Origin: Deinococcus ruber
Lineage (GTDB): Bacteria; Deinococcota; Deinococci; Deinococcales; Deinococcaceae
Direction of reading: 5' to 3'
DNA: 64,000 bases
Assembly (NCBI RefSeq): GCF_014648095.1
Contig: NZ_BMQL01000004.1
Coordinates: 179,911 to 243,910 of the forward strand
Part shown: in pieces, positions 12,307 to 22,886 of the stretch
Numbering within the stretch: the first letter of the stretch is position 1
How the letters are laid out: every line of letters starts with the position of its first letter
Made by a program: the position numbers and the translations under genes
Notes under the pieces: model-generated
What the model was told of the DNA's origin: nothing
The model's input: only the letters and a program-made list of their open reading frames with translations
Databases searched by the model: none

Positions 12307-13038
12307 GTGAAGCTGAACTTACTGACTCTGCTCGGCTCGGCAGGCCCGCTGCTATGGGTGCTGCTGCTGCTGTCTCTGTACGTCGTCTATGTCGCGGTGG
12401 TGCGGCTTCAGGTGCTCTCACGCCTGAGCGACGACCCCGACGCGCTGATCGAGCGGGCGCGGGCCACCACCGCTGAGAGTGGCCCTCAGGCGGCCCTCGC
12501 GGAACTCGATTACACCTCCAAAGCCACGCCCGCCGCCAACATCATGAGAGCGGGTCTGAGCCGCGCCGATCGGGGAAATGAAGCGGTGCAGGGTTCTATG
12601 AACGCTGCCATCCTGCGCGAAGATACCCGGCTGTACGCGGGCATTCAGGCGCTGGGCACCTCGGCGCAGATCGGGCCGCTGCTGGGGCTGCTGGGCACTG
12701 TCATCGGCATGGTTCGTTCGTTCCTGGTGTTCTCGCAGACGGTCTCGCCCACCACCGAACAGCTCGCCACCGGCATCAGCGAGGCACTGGTAAACACGGG
12801 AGCGGGCCTGATCGTGGCGATCATCGCGTATGTATCGCGGGGCGCACTTCGCAGCCGTGCCGACCGCATTGCCACCAGCATGGAACGGGTGCGCGAGGAA
12901 CTTCCCGGCTGGCTGTCTCGCCCGGCCCGCAGCGTGGCAAATCGCCCGGCGACCCGGCCCGTGCCTCAGCTCGTGGGTGTGCCCACCACCGACTCGCACC
13001 CGGTCGATTTCGAATTCAATACCGACGCGGCCCGCTGA
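12307..13038 (+). CDS. ExbB/TolQ/MotA-family proton channel
   Basis: The 243-residue protein has a first transmembrane helix at about 10-32 and the MotA/TolQ/ExbB signature GTSAQIGPLLGLLGTVIGMVRSF with two further helices (to about residue 185). The conserved GLLGTV(I)GM and TGISEALVNTGAGL segments line the proton path. It should energise the TonB-like protein two genes on. GTG 12307 gives the usual N-terminus (LTLLGSAGPLLWVLL), but the frame is open to 12169 and the SD is weak, so the start is uncertain. The C-terminal 40 residues are Pro/Arg-rich. Confidence 0.88.
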   Translation: MKLNLLTLLGSAGPLLWVLLLLSLYVVYVAVVRLQVLSRLSDDPDALIERARATTAESGPQAALAELDYTSKATPAANIMRAGLSRADRGNEAVQGSMNAAILREDTRLYAGIQALGTSAQIGPLLGLLGTVIGMVRSFLVFSQTVSPTTEQLATGISEALVNTGAGLIVAIIAYVSRGALRSRADRIATSMERVREELPGWLSRPARSVANRPATRPVPQLVGVPTTDSHPVDFEFNTDAAR

Positions 13039-13105
13039 TATGCAGAGTCGCTCGCCCGGAGCTGACCGCTCTGTATCTCACTTTCAACCGGAGTTGATAT
13101 AAGCC

Positions 13106-13504
13106 ATGCGGAGACGCTTTCGTGAAGAGACAGGCGTAAACTTCGACTTTGCGCCGATGGTCGATATCGTATTGCTGCTGCTGATTTTTTTCCTCCTGAC
13201 CAGTAATCTGGCGGCCCGGCAGAACACGCTGCCCCTCGACCTGCCCCGCGCCAGCACCACCGTGCAGGAAACGCCGAATCTGCCGCTGGTCAGCATCGAC
13301 AAGGGTGGCAAGATCTATCTGAACGGCAAACTCACCACGCTCTCCAAGCTGGGTGCTCAGCTCAAGCCGCTGATCCAGACTTCGGGCGGGTTGGTCGGGC
13401 TGCGCGGCGATGAGCGCGGCAACTACGGCGCGGTTGTCAAGGTCATGGACGTGATCAAGCAGGCAGGAGGAGAGCGTCTTGCGCTCGGCACCCGCAGCAG
13501 GTAG
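13106..13504 (+). CDS. ExbD/TolR-family protein
   Basis: This 132-residue protein has a short cytoplasmic N-terminus and one transmembrane helix with the key aspartate (FAPMVDIVLLLLIFFLLTS, Asp about residue 20) that carries protons. The periplasmic domain ends GNYGAVVKVMDVIKQAGGERLALGT, typical of ExbD. It partners the ExbB-like channel 67 bases upstream. Its last 26 bases overlap the next gene, whose SD lies inside this one, so coupling is likely. Confidence 0.9.
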   Translation: MRRRFREETGVNFDFAPMVDIVLLLLIFFLLTSNLAARQNTLPLDLPRASTTVQETPNLPLVSIDKGGKIYLNGKLTTLSKLGAQLKPLIQTSGGLVGLRGDERGNYGAVVKVMDVIKQAGGERLALGTRSR

Positions 13505-15977
13505 CGCCCGCAGCGTCAGTCCCAGCGGCGAGTACGCTGCGGATCGGCGGCGGGCGCTGGGTGCAGCCGTCATCGTGCACGGAGCGCTGCTGCTCGGCCT
13601 GCTGATGCTCCGGCCCGCCGCGCCCGTGCGTGTAACGCTGCCTGCCGACGCCAGCCGCGCTCCGCTGGAAGTGGTGGCGCTGGCCCCGGAAGTGCCGCAG
13701 AACACCGTGCAGACTTCTCCGCTGCGGCCCCCGGCACAGCCCAAACCCGCTCAGACCCCCAAACCCACTCCGGCGAAACCCACGCCTCCCAAAGCCACGA
13801 CCCCCAAGCCCACCCCGCCCAAGGTCACGCCGCCTAAAACGTCACCTCCTAAAGTTCAGACGCCTGCACCACAGCCTGCCACACCGCCGAAACCCATTCA
13901 GGCGCAGACGCCCAGGCCCACACCGCCTACCCCTGCCCGGCCCGCTCCGGTGACGCCTCCGACGCCCGCAGTGCCCAAGCCTGTCGCGGCCACACCGCCT
14001 GCGAGCGCCGCGCCGCGCACGTCTCAGGCGAACCAGGGCGGAAGCAGCGCGTCTCGGTCGGCGGCTTCGGCTGCCCCGGCAGCGTCCACAGCACCGGCAC
14101 CCGCAGCGTCGGCCCCTGCTGCTCCGTTGCCTCCGGCCCGTCCGTCGGCTCAGAGCCTGCCGCCTGCCGTTCCGCTGCCTGCGGCTGGAGATGTGCGGCT
14201 GTCTCAGCCGGTGTCATCGTTGCCCAGGCGCGAAAACCTGCCCACCAATGCCAGCGGAGAAAGTGTTCCCAGAAGAGACGCCGTCCCCAGTGGCGACAGC
14301 GCTCCAACAGAAGACACCGTTGCCAGAGGAAACACTGCGGCCACCACAGACAGCGAGGCCACTGCCCCCACCACTGCCGTCCCCGACGCCGTTTCCAGCG
14401 AGACTCCGCTCGATACGCCGTCTCCGGCCCGCATGCCTGTTGCTGAACCGGACGTTGCGCCCACGCCCCTCCCGGAAGCGTCACGCAGCTCGCAGCAGAC
14501 GGGCACTCCCGCCGAGGCAGCTCCCGAAGTCGCCAGGGGAGCGGGAGTGGCCCAGACTGCCGATACCGCGCCCGAGGTCGCCCGCTCGCCCAGCGGTGTG
14601 CTTCCGCAGGCATCGCAGCAGGCCGATACCAGCGCACGCGGCGGTGGCAGTTCCGGGGCAGGACAGGCCGTGCAGCCAGAAAGCGGGCGGGCCGCCAGCA
14701 GCACGCCGCTGCCCCAGGCCAGTGCCGAGGCCGGACGCACCACCCCGACACCCCGCGCACAGCCGGGGTCGGCGGCCACGCCCGATGCCCCTGCGCCGTC
14801 CCGAACCGCTGCTTCCCCTCAGGCCGCTGACCCGGTGCAGGCACCCGCCCCCACCCGCACGCCTGCCGCCGCTGCTCAGACCCAGGACGACGCGCCGACT
14901 GCCGCCACTGCTACCTCGGCGCGTGGAAGCGGGGCAGGGAGGGGCAGCACCGCGAGTCAGGACGACACCCCCGCGACCGATCCCGCACGTGGCAGCGCAG
15001 CCAATACGCCTGTCGCCGCCACGCCCGACGCGCCTGCCGCCACCCGGCCCACCGCGTCTGCCAGTACGCCCGATGCTGCCAGCAGTGACGCGCCCGTCAC
15101 TGCCAGAACGCCAGCGGGAAGCGCAAACGACTCGGCCCCTGACGCGCCTGTCGGTGGACGCTCTTCGACTCCGGCAGCTGGAGCGGGGCCGGGTACGTCC
15201 GAAACGCCGAGCGACACTGTTGCCAGCGGGCGCGGCTCGCTTCCCGGCAGTGGCGCGGGCGGCAGCGGGTCTGCTGCTACACCCGAAGCTGGACGTGCGG
15301 GCAGCGGCGCGGGTGGCAGCGGCACCGCTGACTCGGGCAGCGGAAGCGGCAACACTGGCACCGCCGAAACAGGCCGGGGTAACGGTCAGGGGGGCAGTGG
15401 CAACGGAACCAGCGGCACCGCCGACACGGGCCGGGGCAGCGGTCAGGCAGGCAATGGCAACGGAACCAGCGGCACTGCCGATACGGGCCGGGGCAATGGT
15501 CAGGCGGGCAGCGGCAACGGCAGTGGCAGTGCGAGCGGCAATGGCAGCGCCGACAGTGGGCGCGGCAGTGCAGCGTCGGGAACGGCGGCAGGCAACGAAG
15601 CTCGGATCGGACTGTGTACCGTTGCTGTCGATGTCCGGGGTCTGAGCGTCACGGTGGGCGGCAAGCCTTACGCGCTGGAGCGGGCGCAGTCGAGCTTCGT
15701 CTTCGATGAAAGCGGGGCGCAGCTCTGGCCCGATGCCGCGCTGGTGAAGGGTGTCAGCTCCAACCTCGTCAACGAGGGCAATTTGCAGAGCTACGTAACG
15801 AACGACGCGGCGCTCTCGGCCTTCCCAAAACTCACCCGCGTCAAGGCGACACGGGTGCAGGCCACCAAGTTCAGCCCGGCCTCCAATTACATCACCGACG
15901 CGGTGCTGGACGCGGGCGCTGCCGCACGCTTCAAGGCTGCCGGAACGGCCTGCAAGGTGGTGTACCTCAAAGACTGA
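13479..15977 (+). CDS. Giant low-complexity TonB/TolA-like energy transducer with a non-TonB C-terminal domain
   Basis: The 832-residue protein begins at TTG 13479 with SD AGGAGG inside exbD. It has a cytoplasmic N-terminus, one transmembrane helix (about 26-45) and a Pro/Lys/Thr-rich stretch like TonB (about 84-165). A roughly 540-residue Ala/Thr/Ser/Pro then Gly/Asn/Ser-rich linker follows, including three 19-residue repeats. The last 125 residues form a folded domain (from about 707: VDVRGLSVTVGG, SSFVFDESGAQLW, LQSYVTND, FKAAGTACKVVYLKD). That domain lacks the TonB fold and resembles the domain found with LPP20/FlgO-like lipoproteins. Context with ExbB/ExbD says it spans the envelope and transmits force; the target is unknown. 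Confidence 0.75.
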   Translation: MRSAPAAGSARSVSPSGEYAADRRRALGAAVIVHGALLLGLLMLRPAAPVRVTLPADASRAPLEVVALAPEVPQNTVQTSPLRPPAQPKPAQTPKPTPAKPTPPKATTPKPTPPKVTPPKTSPPKVQTPAPQPATPPKPIQAQTPRPTPPTPARPAPVTPPTPAVPKPVAATPPASAAPRTSQANQGGSSASRSAASAAPAASTAPAPAASAPAAPLPPARPSAQSLPPAVPLPAAGDVRLSQPVSSLPRRENLPTNASGESVPRRDAVPSGDSAPTEDTVARGNTAATTDSEATAPTTAVPDAVSSETPLDTPSPARMPVAEPDVAPTPLPEASRSSQQTGTPAEAAPEVARGAGVAQTADTAPEVARSPSGVLPQASQQADTSARGGGSSGAGQAVQPESGRAASSTPLPQASAEAGRTTPTPRAQPGSAATPDAPAPSRTAASPQAADPVQAPAPTRTPAAAAQTQDDAPTAATATSARGSGAGRGSTASQDDTPATDPARGSAANTPVAATPDAPAATRPTASASTPDAASSDAPVTARTPAGSANDSAPDAPVGGRSSTPAAGAGPGTSETPSDTVASGRGSLPGSGAGGSGSAATPEAGRAGSGAGGSGTADSGSGSGNTGTAETGRGNGQGGSGNGTSGTADTGRGSGQAGNGNGTSGTADTGRGNGQAGSGNGSGSASGNGSADSGRGSAASGTAAGNEARIGLCTVAVDVRGLSVTVGGKPYALERAQSSFVFDESGAQLWPDAALVKGVSSNLVNEGNLQSYVTNDAALSAFPKLTRVKATRVQATKFSPASNYITDAVLDAGAAARFKAAGTACKVVYLKD
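15348..15518 (+). repeat. Three 57-bp in-frame tandem repeats
   Basis: Copies at 15348, 15405 and 15462 each encode a 19-residue Gly/Thr/Asn unit of the form G(T/N)(S/T)GTA(D/E)TGRG(N/S)GQ(A/G)G(N/S)GN. Copies 2 and 3 differ by few bases, so the array probably expands and contracts. Confidence 0.85.
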
Positions 15978-16084
15978 GTGCCGCGCCGTGCGCCGTCAGT
16001 TTTGCATCATTCGCGTCTGCTCAACTTGTTCAGAAAGCATGTTGTTATCGGCCTTTTCCCTCCCGCTTCTCCCGAGGTGAACCA

Positions 16085-16774
16085 ATGCGACCAATCCTGT
16101 TTCTTGCCCTGAGTCTGCTGACCGCCGCTCCTGCCCTGGCCTGGATTCCCAAGCTCGACGACACCACCGCCCGCGCCGTGATCGATGGTGCCTACGGACG
16201 GCAGGACGCCCCGCCCACTTACCTGAATGTCGATCTGAGCGTGGACAACGGCAAATTCAAATCCGACGGCGCGGTCAAGGCCTTTGACGGCGGCGACGCC
16301 TGCGTGTCTGGCTGGTTGAGTGCGCCCACGGCCTACGACAAGTCGGGAAGCCGCCCGACCTCGCTCACGCTGAGTGGGCAGGCCGACCAGCTCGCCTTTC
16401 AGGCCGCGACGGCCCGCGACAATTTCAAGAGCCTCACCGCCGATGACGCCCTGAAAGACGCCGCCAGCCGCATGCCAGACGGTCAGATTCGCCTCGATCT
16501 GATGGTGGCGGGCCTGAAAGATCAGAAGCAGCGTTCGGCGTATCTGGTGCGGCTGAAAGGCCCGGACGGCAAGCTGATCGCCCCGGTCAAGGCCAGTTAC
16601 GTCAACGACTGGAAGGCCGACGCCAGCGGCAGATTCGGTGGCACACTGGTGTACTATTTCGAGCCGACCAAGGCGGGCATCAACGCCAACGACAAGGTCG
16701 ATATCCTGATCCGCACCGAGGCTTCGAGCAACTGCGCGTATGCCGTGAATTTCGATCTGGGCCAGTTCTACTGA
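16085..16774 (+). CDS. Secreted protein of unknown function
   Basis: The 229-residue protein has a Sec signal peptide (MRPILFLALSLLTAAPALA, cleavage before WIP). The mature part is soluble and has two cysteines (DACVSGW and SSNCAYAV) that could form a disulfide. I recognise no domain; strand-rich segments such as TYLNVDLSV and GGTLVYYFEPTKAG suggest a beta-sandwich. The start is supported by SD GAGGTGA. It follows the TonB-like gene by about 100 bases and could be part of the same envelope system, but it may be independent. Confidence 0.7.
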   Translation: MRPILFLALSLLTAAPALAWIPKLDDTTARAVIDGAYGRQDAPPTYLNVDLSVDNGKFKSDGAVKAFDGGDACVSGWLSAPTAYDKSGSRPTSLTLSGQADQLAFQAATARDNFKSLTADDALKDAASRMPDGQIRLDLMVAGLKDQKQRSAYLVRLKGPDGKLIAPVKASYVNDWKADASGRFGGTLVYYFEPTKAGINANDKVDILIRTEASSNCAYAVNFDLGQFY

Positions 16775-16781
16775 GTGACAG

Positions 16782-16827
16782 AACAGCGAAGCGGGCAGCC
16801 TTTGATCGGGCTGCCCGCTTCGCTGTT
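16782..16827. terminator. Bidirectional terminator between convergent genes
   Basis: A perfect 19-bp inverted repeat (AACAGCGAAGCGGGCAGCC and its complement) with an 8-base loop separates the secreted protein from the subtilase gene. It can serve both strands. Confidence 0.85.
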
Positions 16828-16835
16828 ATCGCGTT

Positions 16836-18590
16836 TCAGTTGCCGGTGATGGCCTTGTACGGGTTGACCAGGCCGTATCCGTAAGAGTTGTCCTTGCCCG
16901 CTGGCCCCAGGTCGGTGGCGGTGCTGGTGAGCAGTGATGTGAGCTGCGAGGGCGTCAAGGTGGGTTTGGCGGCCCACACCACGGCGGCTGCGGCGCTGAC
17001 GTGCGGCGTCGCCATGCTGGTGCCGCTGTCGAAGCCGTAATCGGTGCCGTTGTTGATCGAGACGGTGCCTGTGGTCGGCAGCTTTGCCTGAAGCGCCAGT
17101 CCGTCGTCTTTCGACAGGCCCACCACCGGAACAGGGTACGAGCTGGTGAGCGTCATGGTGCCGGGCGCGTCGTGGGTCGTGGTGTTGTTGTAGATCATCA
17201 CGGCGGTGGCTCCGCTGCCGTAGGCGTTGGCAATCTTCTGTTCGTAGGTACAGGTGCCGCGAGAGATCAGGGCGATATTTCCGCTCAGGGCCGTATTCCG
17301 AACACCCGTGCCGCAGAATTCGTTGTTGCTGCCCCCCGCCGCCACGACCTTGCCGCTCACGTTGCCGGAGCTGCTCGGATCGGTCGAACTGACGTCGCTG
17401 AAGGAGGGCAGGCCGCTGGCACTCGCCGTCACGAAGGTTCCCTGCGAAAGCGGGCGGGTACTCAGGATGTTCACGCCGGGGCCGACCAGCGCGACTTTGC
17501 TGCCTGGGTTGCTGAACACGGCGATCTGGCTGTTCATATCGACTGCGCCCACCGCCAGAACGTTGGTATATGCCGCCGGATAGCTCACGGTGGTTCCCCA
17601 GTTGCCGCTGGCCGCCACGATCAGTGCGCCCGCGTTGTAGGCGGCGGTGTAGGCCCGCTGCTCGGTAGAGCTAAAGCTGCTGCCCCCCAGTGACATGCTG
17701 ACGACCACATGGTTCTCGGTGCCGCCCTTGCTTTTAAGCTGTGCGGTACACCAGTTGACCCCATTGATGATGTCGCTGTTGGCCCCATTGCCGTTGTCGT
17801 CCAGTACGCGGGCCATATACAGATTGACGCCGCTTGCCACGCCGCCCACGCCATTCACATTCATCCCGCTGCCCAGGTGGCTGCTTCCGGTGCCGTACTG
17901 CGCGGCGACCGTCCCCGCCACATGCGTTCCGTGTTGGTGAACGTCGTTCAGGTTGTAGGCGCTGTCACGTCCGGTTTCGGCGGTGAAATTCCTGAAGCCT
18001 TTCAGCCTGCCTGCAAATTCAGGCTGGTTACCGTCGATGCCGGTATCGGTAATACAAACGGCGACGCCCGCGCCGGTATAGCCAGCACTCCGCAGAGCAG
18101 GCACGCGCAAAGCCGCGTCTCCCCAGGTGGTCTCGCCACTGGCGCTTCCCAGTACGGCCTGAGCGCCGACTGCCTGAGACTGTGCGCTTACGGCGGGCGG
18201 TGTACCCAGCCCCAGCGCATGTTTCTGGTAATCCGGCTCGATGTATTCGACGTTGGGATCGGCTTTCAGCGTTGCCAGAGCGTCAGGGGTCAGGTGAGCG
18301 GCCAGCGCCGAAATGTCTTCAAACTGCGTTTTGATGGTACCGCCCGCTGCCTGCACGGTGAGCGCCTGGGCCGATACCGACAGCGTGCCGAGGCTCTGGG
18401 TGCCGAGGGTTGTAGGGGTCTGGCGAAAGCCCACCAGATAAGCGCCGCTCTCCACGGGGTCTGTCTGGGTCGACAGGCTTGGGGAAGCGGCGGATTGGGT
18501 TGCAGGTGTGGAAGTGGTCTGTTGTCCGCAGGCAGCGAGGGTAAGTGAGAGGCCCAGCAGCAGAGAGGCATGGTAGTGGCGAGGGTTCAT
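16836..18590 (-). CDS. Subtilisin-like serine protease lipoprotein with inserted PA domain
   Basis: The 584-residue protein has a lipobox LTLAAC (Cys21), an I9-type propeptide (about 45-125) and a peptidase S8 domain. The catalytic triad is Asp182 (CITDTGIDG), His223 (HGTHVAGT) and Ser525 (SGTSMATPH). A PA domain of about 100 residues (GKVVAAGG to TVSINNG, with CTYEQKIANAYGSGATAVMIYNN) is inserted between His and Ser, as in many large secreted subtilases. It probably degrades extracellular protein at the cell surface. ATG 18590 has SD GGAGGA; the 23-residue longer frame is not needed. Inverted repeats upstream suggest specific control. Confidence 0.9.
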   Translation of the reverse strand: MNPRHYHASLLLGLSLTLAACGQQTTSTPATQSAASPSLSTQTDPVESGAYLVGFRQTPTTLGTQSLGTLSVSAQALTVQAAGGTIKTQFEDISALAAHLTPDALATLKADPNVEYIEPDYQKHALGLGTPPAVSAQSQAVGAQAVLGSASGETTWGDAALRVPALRSAGYTGAGVAVCITDTGIDGNQPEFAGRLKGFRNFTAETGRDSAYNLNDVHQHGTHVAGTVAAQYGTGSSHLGSGMNVNGVGGVASGVNLYMARVLDDNGNGANSDIINGVNWCTAQLKSKGGTENHVVVSMSLGGSSFSSTEQRAYTAAYNAGALIVAASGNWGTTVSYPAAYTNVLAVGAVDMNSQIAVFSNPGSKVALVGPGVNILSTRPLSQGTFVTASASGLPSFSDVSSTDPSSSGNVSGKVVAAGGSNNEFCGTGVRNTALSGNIALISRGTCTYEQKIANAYGSGATAVMIYNNTTTHDAPGTMTLTSSYPVPVVGLSKDDGLALQAKLPTTGTVSINNGTDYGFDSGTSMATPHVSAAAAVVWAAKPTLTPSQLTSLLTSTATDLGPAGKDNSYGYGLVNPYKAITGN

Positions 18591-18654
18591 CAGATCCTCC
18601 GAAGTGACGGGAAACGTGATGCAGGGGATGACGATTGGCAAATCGAGGTTGGCC

Positions 18655-18804
18655 TTCACTGAACGGTGAGGAAGGGGAAGAGTCTAGACCGTTCAGTGAA
18701 CCAAGGGGGCAACTATGATTTGTCTGAGGGCGAGTGCATCAGCGTTTTTACCCGCGCCTTAGAGTAAGCCTGTAAAACGGTTCACTGAGTGGAATTGTCT
18801 AGAC
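18655..18804. promoter_or_regulatory. Cluster of repeated operator-like sites upstream of the protease
   Basis: TTCACTGAACGGT (18655-18667) and its exact complement ACCGTTCAGTGAA (18688-18700) form a 13-bp inverted repeat with a 20-base spacer. CGGTTCACTGA recurs at 18778-18788. The palindrome GTCTAGAC occurs at 18682-18689 and again at 18797-18804, each beside a TTCACTGA unit. The arrangement looks like a duplicated regulator-binding module. Binding protein and promoter are not identifiable. Confidence 0.5.
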
Positions 18805-18883
18805 TGAAATGAGTATCCAGAGCAGGCCTGATGTGACTAGGTCGAGGGAACGCAGCTATGGCGTGCTGAGCGCCTGCTGTTTT

Positions 18884-18926
18884 CACGACAACACGCCGCA
18901 GCTTTGTGCTGCGGCGTGTTGTCGTG
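18884..18926 (-). terminator. Strong hairpin after the proline degradation operon
   Basis: A perfect 19-bp stem with a 5-base loop (TTTGT) lies 18 bases past the stop at 18945. There is no clear U-tract on either strand. Confidence 0.7.
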
Positions 18927-18944
18927 CGTCTAGTTGTCAGGGTT

Positions 18945-20516
18945 TCAGTAGCGTTCGGTCACGGCCTTGAGCTGCATAAAGTTGCCCAGATATTCCGGGC
19001 CGCCCGCCTTGCTGTCGGTGCCGCTCATGTTGTACCCGCCGAACGGCTGCACGCCCACGATGGCCCCGGTGATCTTGCGGTTGAAGTACAGGTTTCCCAC
19101 CTCGAATTCGTGTCTCGCCTGCTCCAGCCGCGCCCGGTCACGGCTGCACACGCCGCCCGTCAGACCGTATTCGGTGCTGTTGGCGATCTCCAGTGCGTGT
19201 GCCCAGTCGCGGGCACGCAGCACCGACACCACCGGCCCGAAAATTTCCTCCTGCGCCAGCCGTGCCCCGGCGTCTACATCGCCAAACACGGTGGGCTGCA
19301 CGTAATAGCCCTTCTTGCCCGCATTCTCGCCAGGAGCCGCGCCGCCGGTCAGCAGCTTGCCTTCCGACTTGCCGATCTCCAGATACTTGCCGATCTTCTC
19401 GAACGATTCCTCGTTCACCACCGCCGTCACATTGGCGTTTTCCTCGCCCGTGCCAACTTTCAGGGCGTTCACACGCTCCACGAACTTGCCCACCACCTCG
19501 TCGTACACGCTGTCTACCACCACCAGGCGGCTCATGGCGCTGCACTTCTGCCCGTTAAAGCCGAATCCGCCCTGTATGGCCGCCGTCACCGCGTTCTCGA
19601 TATCGGCGGTTTCGTCCACGATCAGCGCGTCTTTGCCGCCCAGTTCCATAATGACCCGCTTGATGAAGCGCTGCCCCGGTACGACTTTGGCCGCGACTTC
19701 GTTGATGTGCAGCCCGACATTACGGCTGCCGGTAAACGTGATGAAGCGCGTGCGGGCATGGCGAACCAGATAATCGCCGACCTCCTCACCCACGCCCGGC
19801 AGAAACTGCACCACGCCCGCAGGCAGGCCCGCTTCACGCAGGATGTCCACCACGAATCCGGCGATCATGCCCGAATCTTCGGCAGGCTTCACGATGATGC
19901 AGTTTCCGACCACGATGGGCGCGGCCAACATTCCGGCAAAAATCGCGCAGGGGAAATTCCAGGGCGAGATGCTCACGCCGACGCCCAGGGGCAGGTACAT
20001 CAGGCCGTTTTCCTCGCCCGCGTACCACGTGGTTTCTGCCGCGCCAAAGCCCTCGTGCTTCATGGCTTCGCGGGCGTAGTACTCCAGAAAATCGATGGCT
20101 TCGGCCACTTCCACATCGGCCTCGGCGTAGTTCTTGCCGACCTCCAGCGTCATCAGGGCGCAGACTTCCAGGCGCTTGCGCTTCAGGATGGCGGCGGCCT
20201 TGAGCAGCACGCGGGCGCGGGCATCCATCGTCCAGGTCTTCCAGGTCTTGAAGGCGTCCCAGGCACCGTTCAGCGCATCTTCGGCGTCCTGAATGGTGGC
20301 TCTGGCGGTGCTACCCACCCGCTCGGAAGTGTCGCAGGGATTGGTGCTGACCAGCTTTTCAGCGGTGTCGCGCTCCTGCCCATTGATGATGAGCGGGTAG
20401 TGCTTGCCCAGCAATTCGGTGCGAACTTTCGTCAGCGCGTCCTGATACAGCTCGACATTGGCGGCCTTAGTGAAGTCGATGAAATCCTGCGGGCGGTAGG
20501 GTTCGATTTTGAGCAT
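18945..20516 (-). CDS. L-glutamate gamma-semialdehyde (1-pyrroline-5-carboxylate) dehydrogenase
   Basis: The 523-residue aldehyde dehydrogenase has the catalytic cysteine in [18 protein letters not shown], the general base Glu in [13 protein letters not shown] and NAD-binding [11 protein letters not shown]. The C-terminal [33 protein letters not shown] is typical of P5C dehydrogenases. It oxidises glutamate semialdehyde to glutamate, the second step of proline breakdown. SD AAGGAG precedes the ATG. The first-step enzyme lies upstream on the same strand, with an orphan gene between them. Confidence 0.94.
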   Translation of the reverse strand: MLKIEPYRPQDFIDFTKAANVELYQDALTKVRTELLGKHYPLIINGQERDTAEKLVSTNPCDTSERVGSTARATIQDAEDALNGAWDAFKTWKTWTMDARARVLLKAAAILKRKRLEVCALMTLEVGKNYAEADVEVAEAIDFLEYYAREAMKHEGFGAAETTWYAGEENGLMYLPLGVGVSISPWNFPCAIFAGMLAAPIVVGNCIIVKPAEDSGMIAGFVVDILREAGLPAGVVQFLPGVGEEVGDYLVRHARTRFITFTGSRNVGLHINEVAAKVVPGQRFIKRVIMELGGKDALIVDETADIENAVTAAIQGGFGFNGQKCSAMSRLVVVDSVYDEVVGKFVERVNALKVGTGEENANVTAVVNEESFEKIGKYLEIGKSEGKLLTGGAAPGENAGKKGYYVQPTVFGDVDAGARLAQEEIFGPVVSVLRARDWAHALEIANSTEYGLTGGVCSRDRARLEQARHEFEVGNLYFNRKITGAIVGVQPFGGYNMSGTDSKAGGPEYLGNFMQLKAVTERY

Positions 20517-20542
20517 TGTAGACTCCTTTGGTTGCTTTGATT

Positions 20543-21198
20543 TCAGAGTGTTTCAGATTTCTGTTTTGCTCTTCTCTTGACTGCGGAATCCCCTAAGGTG
20601 AAAATAGATGCTGTCAATTCTTTGCTACAGCCTTTATGATTCAATATTTCGAACAGCATAGCCTGTTTAAGTGCTTGATCAATCTCTTGGTAGGCAATAT
20701 AAAGGTATCTCTCAAGATTCTCAGAGACTCTTATAGAGTCGCGGAAATATTCCCATCTATAATGTTCGGCATTTTTGTCAGGTGAACTTGTGAATCTATC
20801 GTATAAGTTTTTAAGTTGCAACTCATTGATGACGTTCAAAGCCAGCCAGATATTAGGTATGCCTAGCACGCCTTTAGCGTTCCGCACAGCGGTAAGATCG
20901 CCTTTATAGTTGGAAATACGTTGTGCAATGATAGTGCTCCATTCACCTGAGGGACGATATTTATTGAAAACTGTTAAATAAAGTGGACTCTCTTCGAGAA
21001 GGTGAAGCATCGTCCAGTCAAGACCATAAAAATCTTCGTCTTTTTCTGGAAACGTATCCAGAAGGATTTTGACTTCTTCTTCCGTCTCTGCAATGGGAAG
21101 AGAATGTAAAATATCGCTGTACTCATCTAATCTCTCTTGGGTAAGATCATCGCTGTCAACCATCCTACCCAATCGTTGTAATCTCAGATATTCTGGCC

Positions 21199-21202
<4 letters not shown>
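20543..21202 (-). CDS. Orphan AT-rich protein between the two proline catabolism genes, Imm-like
   Basis: The product is 219 residues, soluble and helical. The segment [20 protein letters not shown] recalls the core of immunity-protein families near Imm30, but I hold this loosely. GC is very low for this genome (22 of 60 in the line at 20641). GTG 21202 overlaps the proline dehydrogenase stop (GTGA), which implies coupled translation. ATG 21163 (MVDSDDLTQ) is an alternative start. No toxin gene is nearby. The gene interrupts what is otherwise a two-gene proline pathway. Confidence 0.62.
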
Positions 21203-22134
<932 letters not shown>

Positions 22135-22225
22135 CTGAGAACTCCTTTAAAACTCGGAAGTTGGAAGTGGAGAAAAAGAGAAAAAAGCGAGTGGGGCATC
22201 TTCGGGCACTGTGCAGGGGCGATTC

Positions 22226-22879
22226 CTACGTTCCGCTCCCGACTTCCAGATTGCCCATCACCAGTTCGGAAAACGTTCTGACGTGTGTTCGGGCGGCGTC
22301 GCGGGCAGCGTCGGCATCACGCGCCAGCACTGCTTTCAGGATCGCGTGGTGTTGCTGAGTGGTCTGCGGGTGGGCGTTATAGGTGCGGGTCTGGTGTTTG
22401 ACCAGGGCCACGCGCTGTTCCAGATCGCGCGACAGGTCGAGCAGCGCGGCGTTGTGGGCGGCCTGAGCAATGGCGCGGTGAAAACTCAGGTCGAGGCGGG
22501 TCTGCTCGCGGTAATCGTTGCCGGGAGCGGCTTCCAGGGCCGCGAGCGCCGTGGTCAGGGCCAGTGCGTCGGCGTCGGTGTGCTGTGTGGCGGCGAGTTC
22601 GGCGGCCAGTCCGTCCAGCGTTTCACGCACCACGTACGCGTCGCGGGCCTCGGCAGCGCTGACCACCCGGATACGTGCGCCCCGCCCCGGCAGATTTTCC
22701 AGCAGCCCTTCCTGCGTCAGCCGCTGAATGGCCTCGCGGATCGGGGTGCGGCTGACCCCCAGCCGGGCGGTCAGTTCGACTTCACCCAGCCGTTCGCCCG
22801 GCGAAAACTCGCCCCCCACGATGGCGTCGCGCAGGTGGCTGTACACCTCTTCCCGGATCAGGGTCGGTCGCTCGAACAT
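22226..22879 (-). CDS. GntR-family transcriptional regulator, FadR subfamily
   Basis: The 217-residue protein has an N-terminal winged helix ([25 protein letters not shown] then [19 protein letters not shown]) and an all-helical FCD ligand domain. FCD metal ligands are likely in [15 protein letters not shown] and [12 protein letters not shown]. Its location just upstream of the proline operon makes proline catabolism a plausible target, unproven. There is no SD; TACAAT lies 7 bases before the ATG, overlapping the palindrome TGTATACA, so leaderless transcription with autoregulation is likely. Confidence 0.88.
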   Translation of the reverse strand: MFERPTLIREEVYSHLRDAIVGGEFSPGERLGEVELTARLGVSRTPIREAIQRLTQEGLLENLPGRGARIRVVSAAEARDAYVVRETLDGLAAELAATQHTDADALALTTALAALEAAPGNDYREQTRLDLSFHRAIAQAAHNAALLDLSRDLEQRVALVKHQTRTYNAHPQTTQQHHAILKAVLARDADAARDAARTHVRTFSELVMGNLEVGSGT

Positions 22880-22886
22880 TGTGGAT

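Noticed and set aside
13700..15600. Long frames opposite or out of phase to the TonB-like gene
   Set aside because: High-GC low-complexity DNA stays open in several frames. Only the annotated frame has a helix, a folded end and a coupled start.
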